This document shows, in pieces, positions 31,283-38,044 of a DNA stretch of 38,044 nt. The notes under the pieces are model-generated. The model was not told the DNA's origin and ran no database searches. It saw only the letters and a program-made list of their open reading frames with translations. Within the stretch, counting starts at the first letter, position 1. Each line of letters opens with the position of its first letter. The position numbers and the translations under genes were made by a program. This stretch comes from Acidobacteriaceae bacterium (GTDB lineage Bacteria > Acidobacteriota > Terriglobia > Terriglobales > Acidobacteriaceae): contig PLGG01000046.1 of the NCBI GenBank assembly GCA_003138515.1, positions 22,174-60,217 of the forward strand, written 5' to 3'.

Positions 31283-32281
31283 ATGCTTGCACCAGAAACT
31301 TATGTCGCTGCGCTATGCCTCACGATTCTGACCATGCTGTGCTGGGGATCGTGGGCGAACACGCTCAAGCTGTGCCCCGGTTATCGATTCCAGCTTTTCT
31401 ATTGGGATTACGTGATCGGCATGGCGGCTGGCGCCATCTTCTGGGGGCTGACGGCCGGAAGTATGGGCCACGCAGGACTTCCCTTCTTGGCTGACCTGCA
31501 CCAAACAGCGATGGCACCGATGCTTTACGCAGTGGCGGGCGGCGCGATCTTCAACGTGGCGAACCTGCTGCTGGTCGCCGCGATCGATGTGGCGGGAATG
31601 GCGGTTGCCTTCCCCGTCGGGATCGGATTGGCTCTGGTAATCGGCGCCATTTCAAACTACGTGATCAAGCCCGTGGGGAATCCACAGCTGCTGTTCGGTG
31701 GAGTCGCGCTGGTCGTGGTGGCCATCATTCTGGACGCGGCGGCGTACCGCAAGCGCGAAGGCACGGCTAAGGCAACAACAGCACGCGGCATCGCGATCAG
31801 CCTGGCCTGCGGCGTTCTGATGGGCTGCTTTTATCCGTTTGTTGCGCGCGCGTTGAATGGCGCTCCGGGTACCGCCGCGCCTGGTCCCTACGCGGTGACG
31901 GCGTTCTTCATGATCGGCGTAGCCATCTCGGCCTTCCCTGCGAACTGGCTGCTGATGAAGAAACCGCTGGACGGAAAAGAGCCGGTCGACGGCGCGGGTT
32001 ACTGGCGCGTCCCTCTCGGCTGGCATCTGGCTGGCGCGCTGGGTGGGGCCATCTGGTGCACGGGCGGCGTGGCTAACTTCCTCGCTTCTGGCGCGCATCT
32101 CGTGGGTCCTGCGGTTTCCTATAGCATTGGTCAGGGCGCAACCATGGTCTCCGCTTGCTGGGGCGTGTTTGTGTGGCGCGAGTTCTCCGGCGCTCCACGA
32201 CAGGCCAAGACGTTTCTCGTACTGATGTTCATCTTCTTCTTAGCCGGGCTGGGCGCTGTGGCGCTGGCTCCGCTGTATTGA
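31283..32281 (+). CDS. GRP-family sugar permease
   Basis: A 332-residue inner-membrane protein with ten hydrophobic helices of the drug/metabolite superfamily GRP (glucose/ribose porter) type. The start at 31283 follows GGAGCG by about 8 nt; a TTG/ATG frame 36 bp upstream has no such site. Motifs include TMLCWGSWANTLKL, GAIFNVANLLLVAAIDVAGM and FPVGIGLALVIGAISNY. It lies 9 bp before the ribokinase gene, which suggests it brings in ribose or a nucleoside sugar. RhaT- or ureide-permease-like substrates remain possible. Confidence 0.85.
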   Translation: MLAPETYVAALCLTILTMLCWGSWANTLKLCPGYRFQLFYWDYVIGMAAGAIFWGLTAGSMGHAGLPFLADLHQTAMAPMLYAVAGGAIFNVANLLLVAAIDVAGMAVAFPVGIGLALVIGAISNYVIKPVGNPQLLFGGVALVVVAIILDAAAYRKREGTAKATTARGIAISLACGVLMGCFYPFVARALNGAPGTAAPGPYAVTAFFMIGVAISAFPANWLLMKKPLDGKEPVDGAGYWRVPLGWHLAGALGGAIWCTGGVANFLASGAHLVGPAVSYSIGQGATMVSACWGVFVWREFSGAPRQAKTFLVLMFIFFLAGLGAVALAPLY

Positions 32282-32290
32282 GATTCCGTC

Positions 32291-33211
32291 ATGAGTGACA
32301 CGCGCAAGCCAATCGTGATCGTCGGCAGCATCACAATGGATATGGTGACGCGCACGCCGCGAATTCCGGCGATCGGGCAGACGCTGATCGGGACCGGTTT
32401 TGAAACAACGCCGGGCGGCAAGGGCGCTAACCAGGCTGTGGCCGCTTCCCGACTCGGCTATCCCGTGGCGATGATCGCAAAGGTTGGCGACGACGCCTAT
32501 GGTCCCGCGCTGATCGAAAACTTGAAGCGCGCGGGCGTGGAAACAGCGGCAATATCGCTGGCCGCCGGCTCGTCAGGCTTGGCGCCGATGTTCGTCGCCG
32601 AGGATGGCCTGAACGCGATCGTGGTGGTTCCGGGCGCGAACAGCAAGATGGATCGCGCGGCAGTGGATAAACATGCGGAGCTGATTCGTTCTGCCGGGAT
32701 GGTTTTGTGCCAGCTCGAGATTCCCATGGACACGCTGAGCTACACGCTCGACTTTTGCGCGCGGACAGGCGTGCCGGTGATGCTCGATCCCGCGCCTGCG
32801 GCAGCGTTGCCCGATGCGGTGTGGAGCAACGTAGCGTGGTTCACGCCCAACGAAACCGAGGCTGCATTCTATGTTGGCGACGGAGCGAGCGTAGAAGACA
32901 GCGCGGATCGTCTGCTGGCCAAGGGCCTTCGCGGCGTGGCGCTGAAGCGTGGCGAAGAAGGCGCATATGTGGCCCTTGCGGGTGGAAGAGCCCAGTGGGT
33001 GAAGCCGTTCAAGGTTGACGCGATCGACACCGTTGCGGCGGGAGATTGCTTCAACGGAGCTTTTGCCGTGGCGCTGCTCGAAGGCAAAGATCCGTGGTCA
33101 GCGGCGCGATTCGCCAATGCGGCTGCGGCGATTTGCGTTACGCGCAAGGGCGCGGCAGCATCGATGCCGTCGCGCGCCGAGGTGGACGTGTTTCTCCGAA
33201 AGAACTCGTAA
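32291..33211 (+). CDS. rbsK: Ribokinase (PfkB family)
   Basis: A 306-residue sugar kinase making ribose 5-phosphate for the pentose pathway. PfkB signature 1 is GGKGANQAVAASRLGYPVAMI (about 38-58). The second is DTVAAGDCFNGAFAVALLEG, with the catalytic Asp in the AAGD loop (most ribokinases have GAGD). NETEA marks the nucleotide-side loop. The upstream permease and this gene form a two-gene uptake unit. Confidence 0.93.
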   Translation: MSDTRKPIVIVGSITMDMVTRTPRIPAIGQTLIGTGFETTPGGKGANQAVAASRLGYPVAMIAKVGDDAYGPALIENLKRAGVETAAISLAAGSSGLAPMFVAEDGLNAIVVVPGANSKMDRAAVDKHAELIRSAGMVLCQLEIPMDTLSYTLDFCARTGVPVMLDPAPAAALPDAVWSNVAWFTPNETEAAFYVGDGASVEDSADRLLAKGLRGVALKRGEEGAYVALAGGRAQWVKPFKVDAIDTVAAGDCFNGAFAVALLEGKDPWSAARFANAAAAICVTRKGAAASMPSRAEVDVFLRKNS

Positions 33212-33366
33212 GCTTGAGGGGCTTGGTCACGATTTCTCGCATCAAATGAAAGAGGCGAATTGATCCCACCCAGTTTCTGTCCGTTGCTCATTCACTCTGC
33301 AAACGGCCTCGATACGACGAAAGTCCATCGGTAGAATTCCATCGTAACGCCCTAGAAGGAGCTCGC

Positions 33367-34176
33367 TTGAAGCCGGTTCGCACTTCCCTGTTCGCGGCTA
33401 TTGCATTATGCGCGGCTTCCGTTGCCACGCATGCACAGGGCAACTACGAGATTCAGGTATACGGATCGGACACGGTTGCGCCGCGGACCACGATGGTGGA
33501 GCTACACTCGAACTTCACCGCCGACGGACGCCGCTATTATCTGGACGGTGCGGCGCCCACCAATCACGCCGAGCACGAGACGATTGAGATTACGCAAGGG
33601 ATCAACGGTTGGGCGGAGGTGGGGTTCTACATCTTCACCAGCAAGCAGAGCGGACTGGGCGTGCAATGGGTCGGGGATCACATTCGCCCGCGGGTGCGGG
33701 TGCCCGATAGCTGGCACTGGCCGGTAGGAGTGAGCCTGTCGATGGAGATGGGGTACCAGCGCGCGAAGTTTTCGCCAGACACATGGACCTGGGAGATCCG
33801 GCCGATTGTCGACAATACGGCGGGGCGCTGGTACTTTGCCGTGAATCCAGCGCTGGAGCGGACCTGGCACGGGCCCGATGTGAAGCTCGGCGTGGATTTC
33901 TCGCCGGCGGTCAAGATCAGCTACGACTTTACGAAGGTAGTCAGCGGCGGAATCGAGTACTACGCGGATTACGGCAGCATTACGAATATCGCCAGCCTGC
34001 ACGATCAGCAACAGCAGATTTTTCCGGCCCTAGACTTGAATGTGTCGCCGAAGTGGGAGATCAACTTCGGCGTAGGCATAGGCCCCACCGCGGCCACCGA
34101 CCACTGGATCGTGAAAGGGATCATTGGTCGCCGATTTGATTGGGGCCCCAAGGGCAGATCGCAGTCGTCCCGCTGA
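33367..34176 (+). CDS. Secreted, probably outer-membrane beta-barrel protein
   Basis: A 269-residue protein starting with a TTG preceded by AAGGAG at 7 nt. It has a signal peptide (MKPVRTSLFAAIALCAASVATHAQ). The mature part is rich in Tyr/Trp beta strands with alternating hydrophobic residues (NYEIQVYGSDTVAP, AEVGFYIFTSK, WYFAVNPALERTW, VKISYDFTKVVSGGIEYY, WEINFGVGIGP), fitting a barrel of about 12 strands. No Cys or known motif was seen. Function unknown. Confidence 0.75.
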   Translation: MKPVRTSLFAAIALCAASVATHAQGNYEIQVYGSDTVAPRTTMVELHSNFTADGRRYYLDGAAPTNHAEHETIEITQGINGWAEVGFYIFTSKQSGLGVQWVGDHIRPRVRVPDSWHWPVGVSLSMEMGYQRAKFSPDTWTWEIRPIVDNTAGRWYFAVNPALERTWHGPDVKLGVDFSPAVKISYDFTKVVSGGIEYYADYGSITNIASLHDQQQQIFPALDLNVSPKWEINFGVGIGPTAATDHWIVKGIIGRRFDWGPKGRSQSSR

Positions 34177-34208
34177 CCTGCCCCAGGCTGCATTTCAGAG
34201 CGCCATTC

Positions 34209-36296
34209 TCACCAAACGTGACACGCATTCGCGGGCATCATCGGCTGGCCCGCCTTGCAGCCGAATGCCTTTCCGAATTCAGGCATATTCTGAATGACTC
34301 CGTTGGCCCGGAATTGGCGCGGCGAGTGCGGATCGGTTTGCACTTGCAGCCGGAGTTGTTCCGGACGGGTGCTGCCGCACCAATCCTGCGCGAAAGCCAG
34401 GAAGAAATGCTGCATGGGCGTGTACTCATCCTGCTTTGCGTCGACGTCCATGTTCTTGCGTTTCGCGTCTTCCATGAAAGCAACATAGGCCAGGCGCAGG
34501 CCTCCATTGTCGGCCGTATTTTCTCCCAGGGTGAGCTTGCCGTTTAGTTTCACGTCCTCCACCGCGGTAAAGTTTCCGTATTCGGTCACTTCGCAATCCG
34601 TCATGGTGTCGAAGTTTTTCCTGTCATCCGGCGTCCACCAATCGGACAAGTTGCCATTCCCGTCGAATTGGCTTCCCTGATCGTCGAAGCCGTGGGTTAG
34701 TTCGTGGCCAACGATCGCGCCAATGTGCCCGTAGTTCACGGCGTCGGTCGCCTGGGGATCGTAAAGGGGCGATTGCAGAATCCCGGCTGGAAAATTGATG
34801 TCGTTCATGAGCGGGCTGTAGTAGGCGTCCACAGTCGCCGGGCTCATACCCCACTCGCCACGATCGACCGGCTTGCCGATCTTTGCCAATTCTCGCTTAT
34901 TCTCAAAATCCGCTGCGCGCAATGCGTTTCCGATGGCATCTCCCCGGACCACCTTCAATGTTGAGTAGTCGCGCCAATGATCGGGGTAGCCAATTTTGTC
35001 GGCCACCAGGTGCAGCTTGGCCTTCGCCTTTTCCTGGGTCGCAGCGCTCATCCACGTTTGCGCATCAATCTCCTTATCCATCGCGCCTTCAATGTCGCGG
35101 ACCATCTGCAGCGTGAATGCCTTGTTCTCCGCGGTAAACTGCGAGGCGACATAGACCTCGCCGAGCGCCTCGCCGAGCGCGCCGTCGGTGGCTTCAACGC
35201 ACCGCTTCCAGCGCACCGCCTGCACAGGCTGCCCTGCCAATTTGTGCCGGTAGAAATCGAAATCCTCCGCATCCAGCGCCTTCGGCAGAGCATAGCTCGG
35301 GGTCGAATTGATCAACTGCCAGCGCAGATAGGTCTTGATGGTATCGAGGTCCGTGGATTCAAGAACAGGCTGCAACCCCTTGAAGAAATCCGGATTGGCC
35401 ACGTTCAAATCGGTGATGCCCGGCTCCCCGGTGTCCGCGAAGAGCTGCGGCCAGTCGATCTCCGGAGTCAGCTCGGCGAGCTTTGCCACCGTCATGGGGT
35501 GATAGACATTGTTCGGATCGCGCGCGGAAGTGATGTCCAGCGACACCTTGGCCAGCGCCGTCTCCAGAGTCATAATCTTCTGCGCGTCGGCGGATGCCTT
35601 GTCTGCCGGCTCGCCCATGAGCCCGAGCATATTCGCAACGTGCTCGACATAATCCTTGCGGGTTTTCTCCGCGGCATCGCCGGTGCGAAAGTAGTAATCG
35701 CGCTCGGGCAGACCGAGGCCCCCTTGACCGACTACGGCGATCTGTTTTCGCGCATCTTTGAAATCCTGCTCTTCCCCGTATCCGAAGAACGCGTTTACGT
35801 TGATCATCTGGTAGTGCGCCAGCAGAGCGGTGAGCTGCTTCTTGTCGGTCAGCGCCGAAATGCGATCGAGTTCAGGTTGCAAGGGCTTCAGGCCCTGGGC
35901 ATGAATCGCATCATCATCCATGCAGCTCGCGTAGTAGTCGCCGATCTTCTGCTCACTTGCGGTGTGCTGGGCGCTGGGGGAAGCGACGCGGTCCAACATC
36001 TGGTGCAACACGTCCTGCGTGTAGTCATAGACGATGGCTCCCGAGCCATAACCGCTCTTGTCGGGCGGAATGGAATAGAGCTTGTTGAAGTTTCCGCAGG
36101 CATACTGCCAGAAATCCACGCAGGGATCGATAGAGGAATCGATGAGATCCTTGTCGAATCCCGAGATTAGCTTGACGTGTTGATCCGTAGTGCTCGATGT
36201 TGCACCCGCACCTTGAGCGTGTGCGGCGGGAACCTGCACGGCAAGCGCGATGGCGCCGACCAACAAAAGTCCTACCGCGCGAAAAAGTCGATTCAT
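34209..36296 (-). CDS. M13-family zinc metallopeptidase (neprilysin/PepO-like)
   Basis: A 695-residue secreted or periplasmic endopeptidase. Signal peptide MNRLFRAVGLLLVGAIALAVQ... ends at AHAQ. Zinc ligands lie in VGHELTHGFDDQGSQFDGNG (HExxH) and ENTADNGGLRLAY (ExxxD, the third ligand Glu). FRANGVIQNMPEF and the C-terminal CHVW (the conserved CxxW end) complete the family. All catalytic residues are present. GGAGG stands 8 nt before the ATG. It cuts peptides of up to about 40 residues; no specific target is shown. Confidence 0.95.
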   Translation of the reverse strand: MNRLFRAVGLLLVGAIALAVQVPAAHAQGAGATSSTTDQHVKLISGFDKDLIDSSIDPCVDFWQYACGNFNKLYSIPPDKSGYGSGAIVYDYTQDVLHQMLDRVASPSAQHTASEQKIGDYYASCMDDDAIHAQGLKPLQPELDRISALTDKKQLTALLAHYQMINVNAFFGYGEEQDFKDARKQIAVVGQGGLGLPERDYYFRTGDAAEKTRKDYVEHVANMLGLMGEPADKASADAQKIMTLETALAKVSLDITSARDPNNVYHPMTVAKLAELTPEIDWPQLFADTGEPGITDLNVANPDFFKGLQPVLESTDLDTIKTYLRWQLINSTPSYALPKALDAEDFDFYRHKLAGQPVQAVRWKRCVEATDGALGEALGEVYVASQFTAENKAFTLQMVRDIEGAMDKEIDAQTWMSAATQEKAKAKLHLVADKIGYPDHWRDYSTLKVVRGDAIGNALRAADFENKRELAKIGKPVDRGEWGMSPATVDAYYSPLMNDINFPAGILQSPLYDPQATDAVNYGHIGAIVGHELTHGFDDQGSQFDGNGNLSDWWTPDDRKNFDTMTDCEVTEYGNFTAVEDVKLNGKLTLGENTADNGGLRLAYVAFMEDAKRKNMDVDAKQDEYTPMQHFFLAFAQDWCGSTRPEQLRLQVQTDPHSPRQFRANGVIQNMPEFGKAFGCKAGQPMMPANACHVW

Positions 36297-36679
36297 TTTG
36301 TTTGCCTCCGAACAAAATTGTGGGACCGTTCTTGTTATCTGGAACCAACATCAAACCCAACATCAAGTATTGTAGGGCTCAGCAACGCCTGATTCAGCAG
36401 CCGGCGCGGCCCTCGTCACGCAGAGGTGCATTTTATCTCGGCGATCCATGGTCCCGGTCACGCCAAGTGGTTTCTCATCCCAAAGCCATCGCTGAGCTTT
36501 TGAGTTTTAGACGTTCATCCGCCCGCGAAGGCGGATCGCCAAATGATCATACGCGAGCGGAGCCGACAGAGTTCCGGACCGGAAACGAATTCGAAGAGCG
36601 GCAAAGCAGTTCTCGCAAGAAGGCGCAGCACGACCGGTGAAGCGGCCGTGCCTTCATAGATGAACCCGGGGCACGCAGC
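36297..36679. other. Intergenic region with two hairpins
   Basis: 383 bp without a supported gene. A perfect 7-bp hairpin (ATCCGCC, 6-nt loop, GGCGGAT) lies at 36517-36536. A 9-bp hairpin with one mismatch lies at 36628-36651, 28 bp past the menC stop, and could end its transcript although no T-run follows. Confidence 0.4.
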
Positions 36680-37804
36680 CTACGCGACCAGCGCCATCTC
36701 GCGAATGGTCTCCTTACGCGCGGTCAGGCGGTCGATTAGGTCGGTGCGCACTTCGTAGCCGCGGCCCGGTGTGTCGGGAATCGCAATCTCGCCTTCGGCG
36801 GAGACTGTGACACCGGGCTCAATGATGTCGTCGGCAAAGTACCGCGCCGAGGCGGAGACGTCGCCGGGGAGCGTGAATCCTTCGAGGGTGGAGAGCGCAA
36901 TGTTATGAGCGCGGCCCACGCCGGACTCGAGCATTCCACCGCACCAGAGGGGTATGCCCCGCTCCATACCTGCGTTGTGCACCGCGATGGCCTCGGAGAA
37001 GCCGCCCACGCGGCCCAGCTTGACGTTGATGATCCTGCAGGACTCCATCTCGATCGCGGCCAGCGCATCGCGCCTGTTGCGGATGGATTCGTCGAGGCAG
37101 ATGGGCGTATTGATCCGCTTTTGCAGCACGGAGTGGAAATAGAAATCGTCGTGCCAGAGGGGCTGCTCGATCATCAGCAGATCGAAGGCATCGAAAGAGG
37201 CAATGTGGTCTTCATCGCGCAGGCGATAAGCCGAGTTAGCGTCGCAACTGAGCAGGATGCCGGGCCAGCGGCTGCGGACTTTCTCAAAAACCTCAACATC
37301 CCAGCCCGGTTTGCACTTGAGCTTGATGCGCTGATAGCCGTCGGCCAGCTCGCGCTCAATGATTGCAAGCAATTCATGAATCGAGGGCTGGATGCCAATG
37401 GAGACGCCGCAGATGATGCTGTCGCGCACTCCGCCGAGCAAACGGGAGAGCGAGACGCCTTCGCGCTGCGCTTCCAGGTCCCAGATGGCGTTTTCAAGAG
37501 CGGCCTTGGCCATCGGGTTGCCACGCACGGCACGGAAGATGCCCGGGCAGTCGCCGCCGTGCTCGGGGGACTCAGCCGCCAGCACGGGCGCGAGCTCCTG
37601 AACAAGCACCTGCCAGGCCGAGTCAGTCGATTCTCCTGAAAAGAACGGGCGCTCGCCGGCTGTGCACTCGCCCCAGCCGCTCAGCCCTTCCGACTGTATT
37701 TCGGCGAGAACGATTCTCCGATTGCGGGTGACTCCAAAGCTGGTCTCAAACGGACGCACCAGCGGCATATGCAGCTCACGCAGAATGATCGCATCAATTC
37801 TCAT
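36680..37804 (-). CDS. menC: o-Succinylbenzoate synthase (enolase superfamily)
   Basis: A 374-residue enzyme of menaquinone biosynthesis that dehydrates SHCHC to o-succinylbenzoate. The start at 37804 (MRIDAIILRELHMPLVRPFE) was chosen, as upstream residues are noise. The enolase active site is complete: KLKCK (Lys-x-Lys base), the metal ligands in CDANSAY, IEQPL and LDESI, and NVKLGRVGG with the second Lys. MLESGVGRAHN closes the barrel. The N-acylamino-acid racemase subgroup is very close and cannot be excluded. Menaquinone is what the EtfD-type enzyme in this window would need. Confidence 0.9.
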   Translation of the reverse strand: MRIDAIILRELHMPLVRPFETSFGVTRNRRIVLAEIQSEGLSGWGECTAGERPFFSGESTDSAWQVLVQELAPVLAAESPEHGGDCPGIFRAVRGNPMAKAALENAIWDLEAQREGVSLSRLLGGVRDSIICGVSIGIQPSIHELLAIIERELADGYQRIKLKCKPGWDVEVFEKVRSRWPGILLSCDANSAYRLRDEDHIASFDAFDLLMIEQPLWHDDFYFHSVLQKRINTPICLDESIRNRRDALAAIEMESCRIINVKLGRVGGFSEAIAVHNAGMERGIPLWCGGMLESGVGRAHNIALSTLEGFTLPGDVSASARYFADDIIEPGVTVSAEGEIAIPDTPGRGYEVRTDLIDRLTARKETIREMALVA

Positions 37805-37814
37805 AGAGTTGGTC

Positions 37815-38044
37815 TCATAAAGTTTTACATTCCTTAGAAAAACCAGAACCATAACTCGATTCCGCCTGGGTGAGGGGACCCAGTTCGAAGACTCCGTTTC
37901 CTTCCGCATCGCGAGAGAAACCAAGGACCGCGAGTCCCCGCGAAAATGCTGCCTGAAACTTCTGCCGATTCTCTAGCTGGACAGCGAGGGCCTGTTGGCG
38001 GCTTTCTTCGCTGGCCTTCCATCGGTCGATTGGAGCTGGCACCA
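37815..38044 (-). CDS. C-terminal end of a probable GNAT-superfamily protein (5' end beyond window)
   Basis: The last 76 or so codons of a gene that enters from the right edge and stops 10 bp before menC. The end of the protein (LENRQKFQAAFSRGLAVLGF, then FELGPL) resembles the tail of COG3375-type predicted acetyltransferases, which are often neighbours of menC/NAAAR genes. This is from memory of the family and not strong. The reading frame has no stop to the edge. Confidence 0.4.
   Translation of the reverse strand, partial: VPAPIDRWKASEESRQQALAVQLENRQKFQAAFSRGLAVLGFSRDAEGNGVFELGPLTQAESSYGSGFSKECKTL

Noticed and set aside
34977..36170. 397-residue plus-strand ORF opposite the M13 peptidase
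   Set aside because: It is an antisense shadow produced by GC-rich codons; it has no recognisable domain and the peptidase frame is clear.

Overview
The window is about 38 kb of GC-rich bacterial chromosome, probably from an acidobacterium of the Terriglobia type. This placement is inference from gene content: a PPi-type phosphofructokinase, a menaquinone route (menC plus an ETF:menaquinone oxidoreductase), an M13 peptidase, many GT4 glycosyltransferases and degenerate short repeats between genes. No rRNA, tRNA or CRISPR array was recognised.

Layout. 1-852: 5' part of a phosphofructokinase gene (minus strand). 1188-2962: a lipoprotein-like SH3 protein, a small membrane-anchored coiled-coil protein and a membrane protein. 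2886-8402 (minus): a long-chain acyl-CoA ligase, then the phosphate-sensing set pstS, phoR and phoB, with a large inverted repeat between phoB and phoR. 8502-10557: a complete IS1595-type transposon with 26-bp inverted ends and an 8-bp target duplication. It carries a trypsin-like serine protease as a convergent passenger gene. 10649-14082: a secreted protein, a tRNA-nucleotidyltransferase/poly(A)-polymerase-like protein with an altered active site and a long charged tail, and a conserved hypothetical.

14101-27098 is an exopolysaccharide locus: three GT4 glycosyltransferases, a DUF2334 deacetylase-like gene broken by one in-frame TGA, a MurJ/MOP-type flippase, an O-antigen-ligase-type polymerase, a fused Wzz-Wza export protein and a nucleotide-sugar 4-epimerase. 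A lower-GC patch (about 20.5-21.6 kb) with a higBA toxin-antitoxin pair interrupts it. A sigma-54-type promoter and a palindrome lie in the divergent gap at 15.4 kb. 27237-31136 is an electron-transfer-flavoprotein operon (membrane Fe-S oxidoreductase, an 86-residue unknown, etfB, etfA), which fits with the acyl-CoA ligase for beta-oxidation feeding menaquinone. 31283-33211 is a sugar permease plus ribokinase pair. 33367-38044 holds an outer-membrane-like protein, an M13 metallopeptidase, menC and the tail of a probable GNAT protein.

The most unusual item is the protease-bearing transposon. Its two terminal repeats appear to have specialised: the right end carries the -35 box of the transposase promoter, and the left end carries the ribosome-binding site of the protease. 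The Wzz-Wza fusion with an internal signal-peptide-like segment is the second most unusual item.
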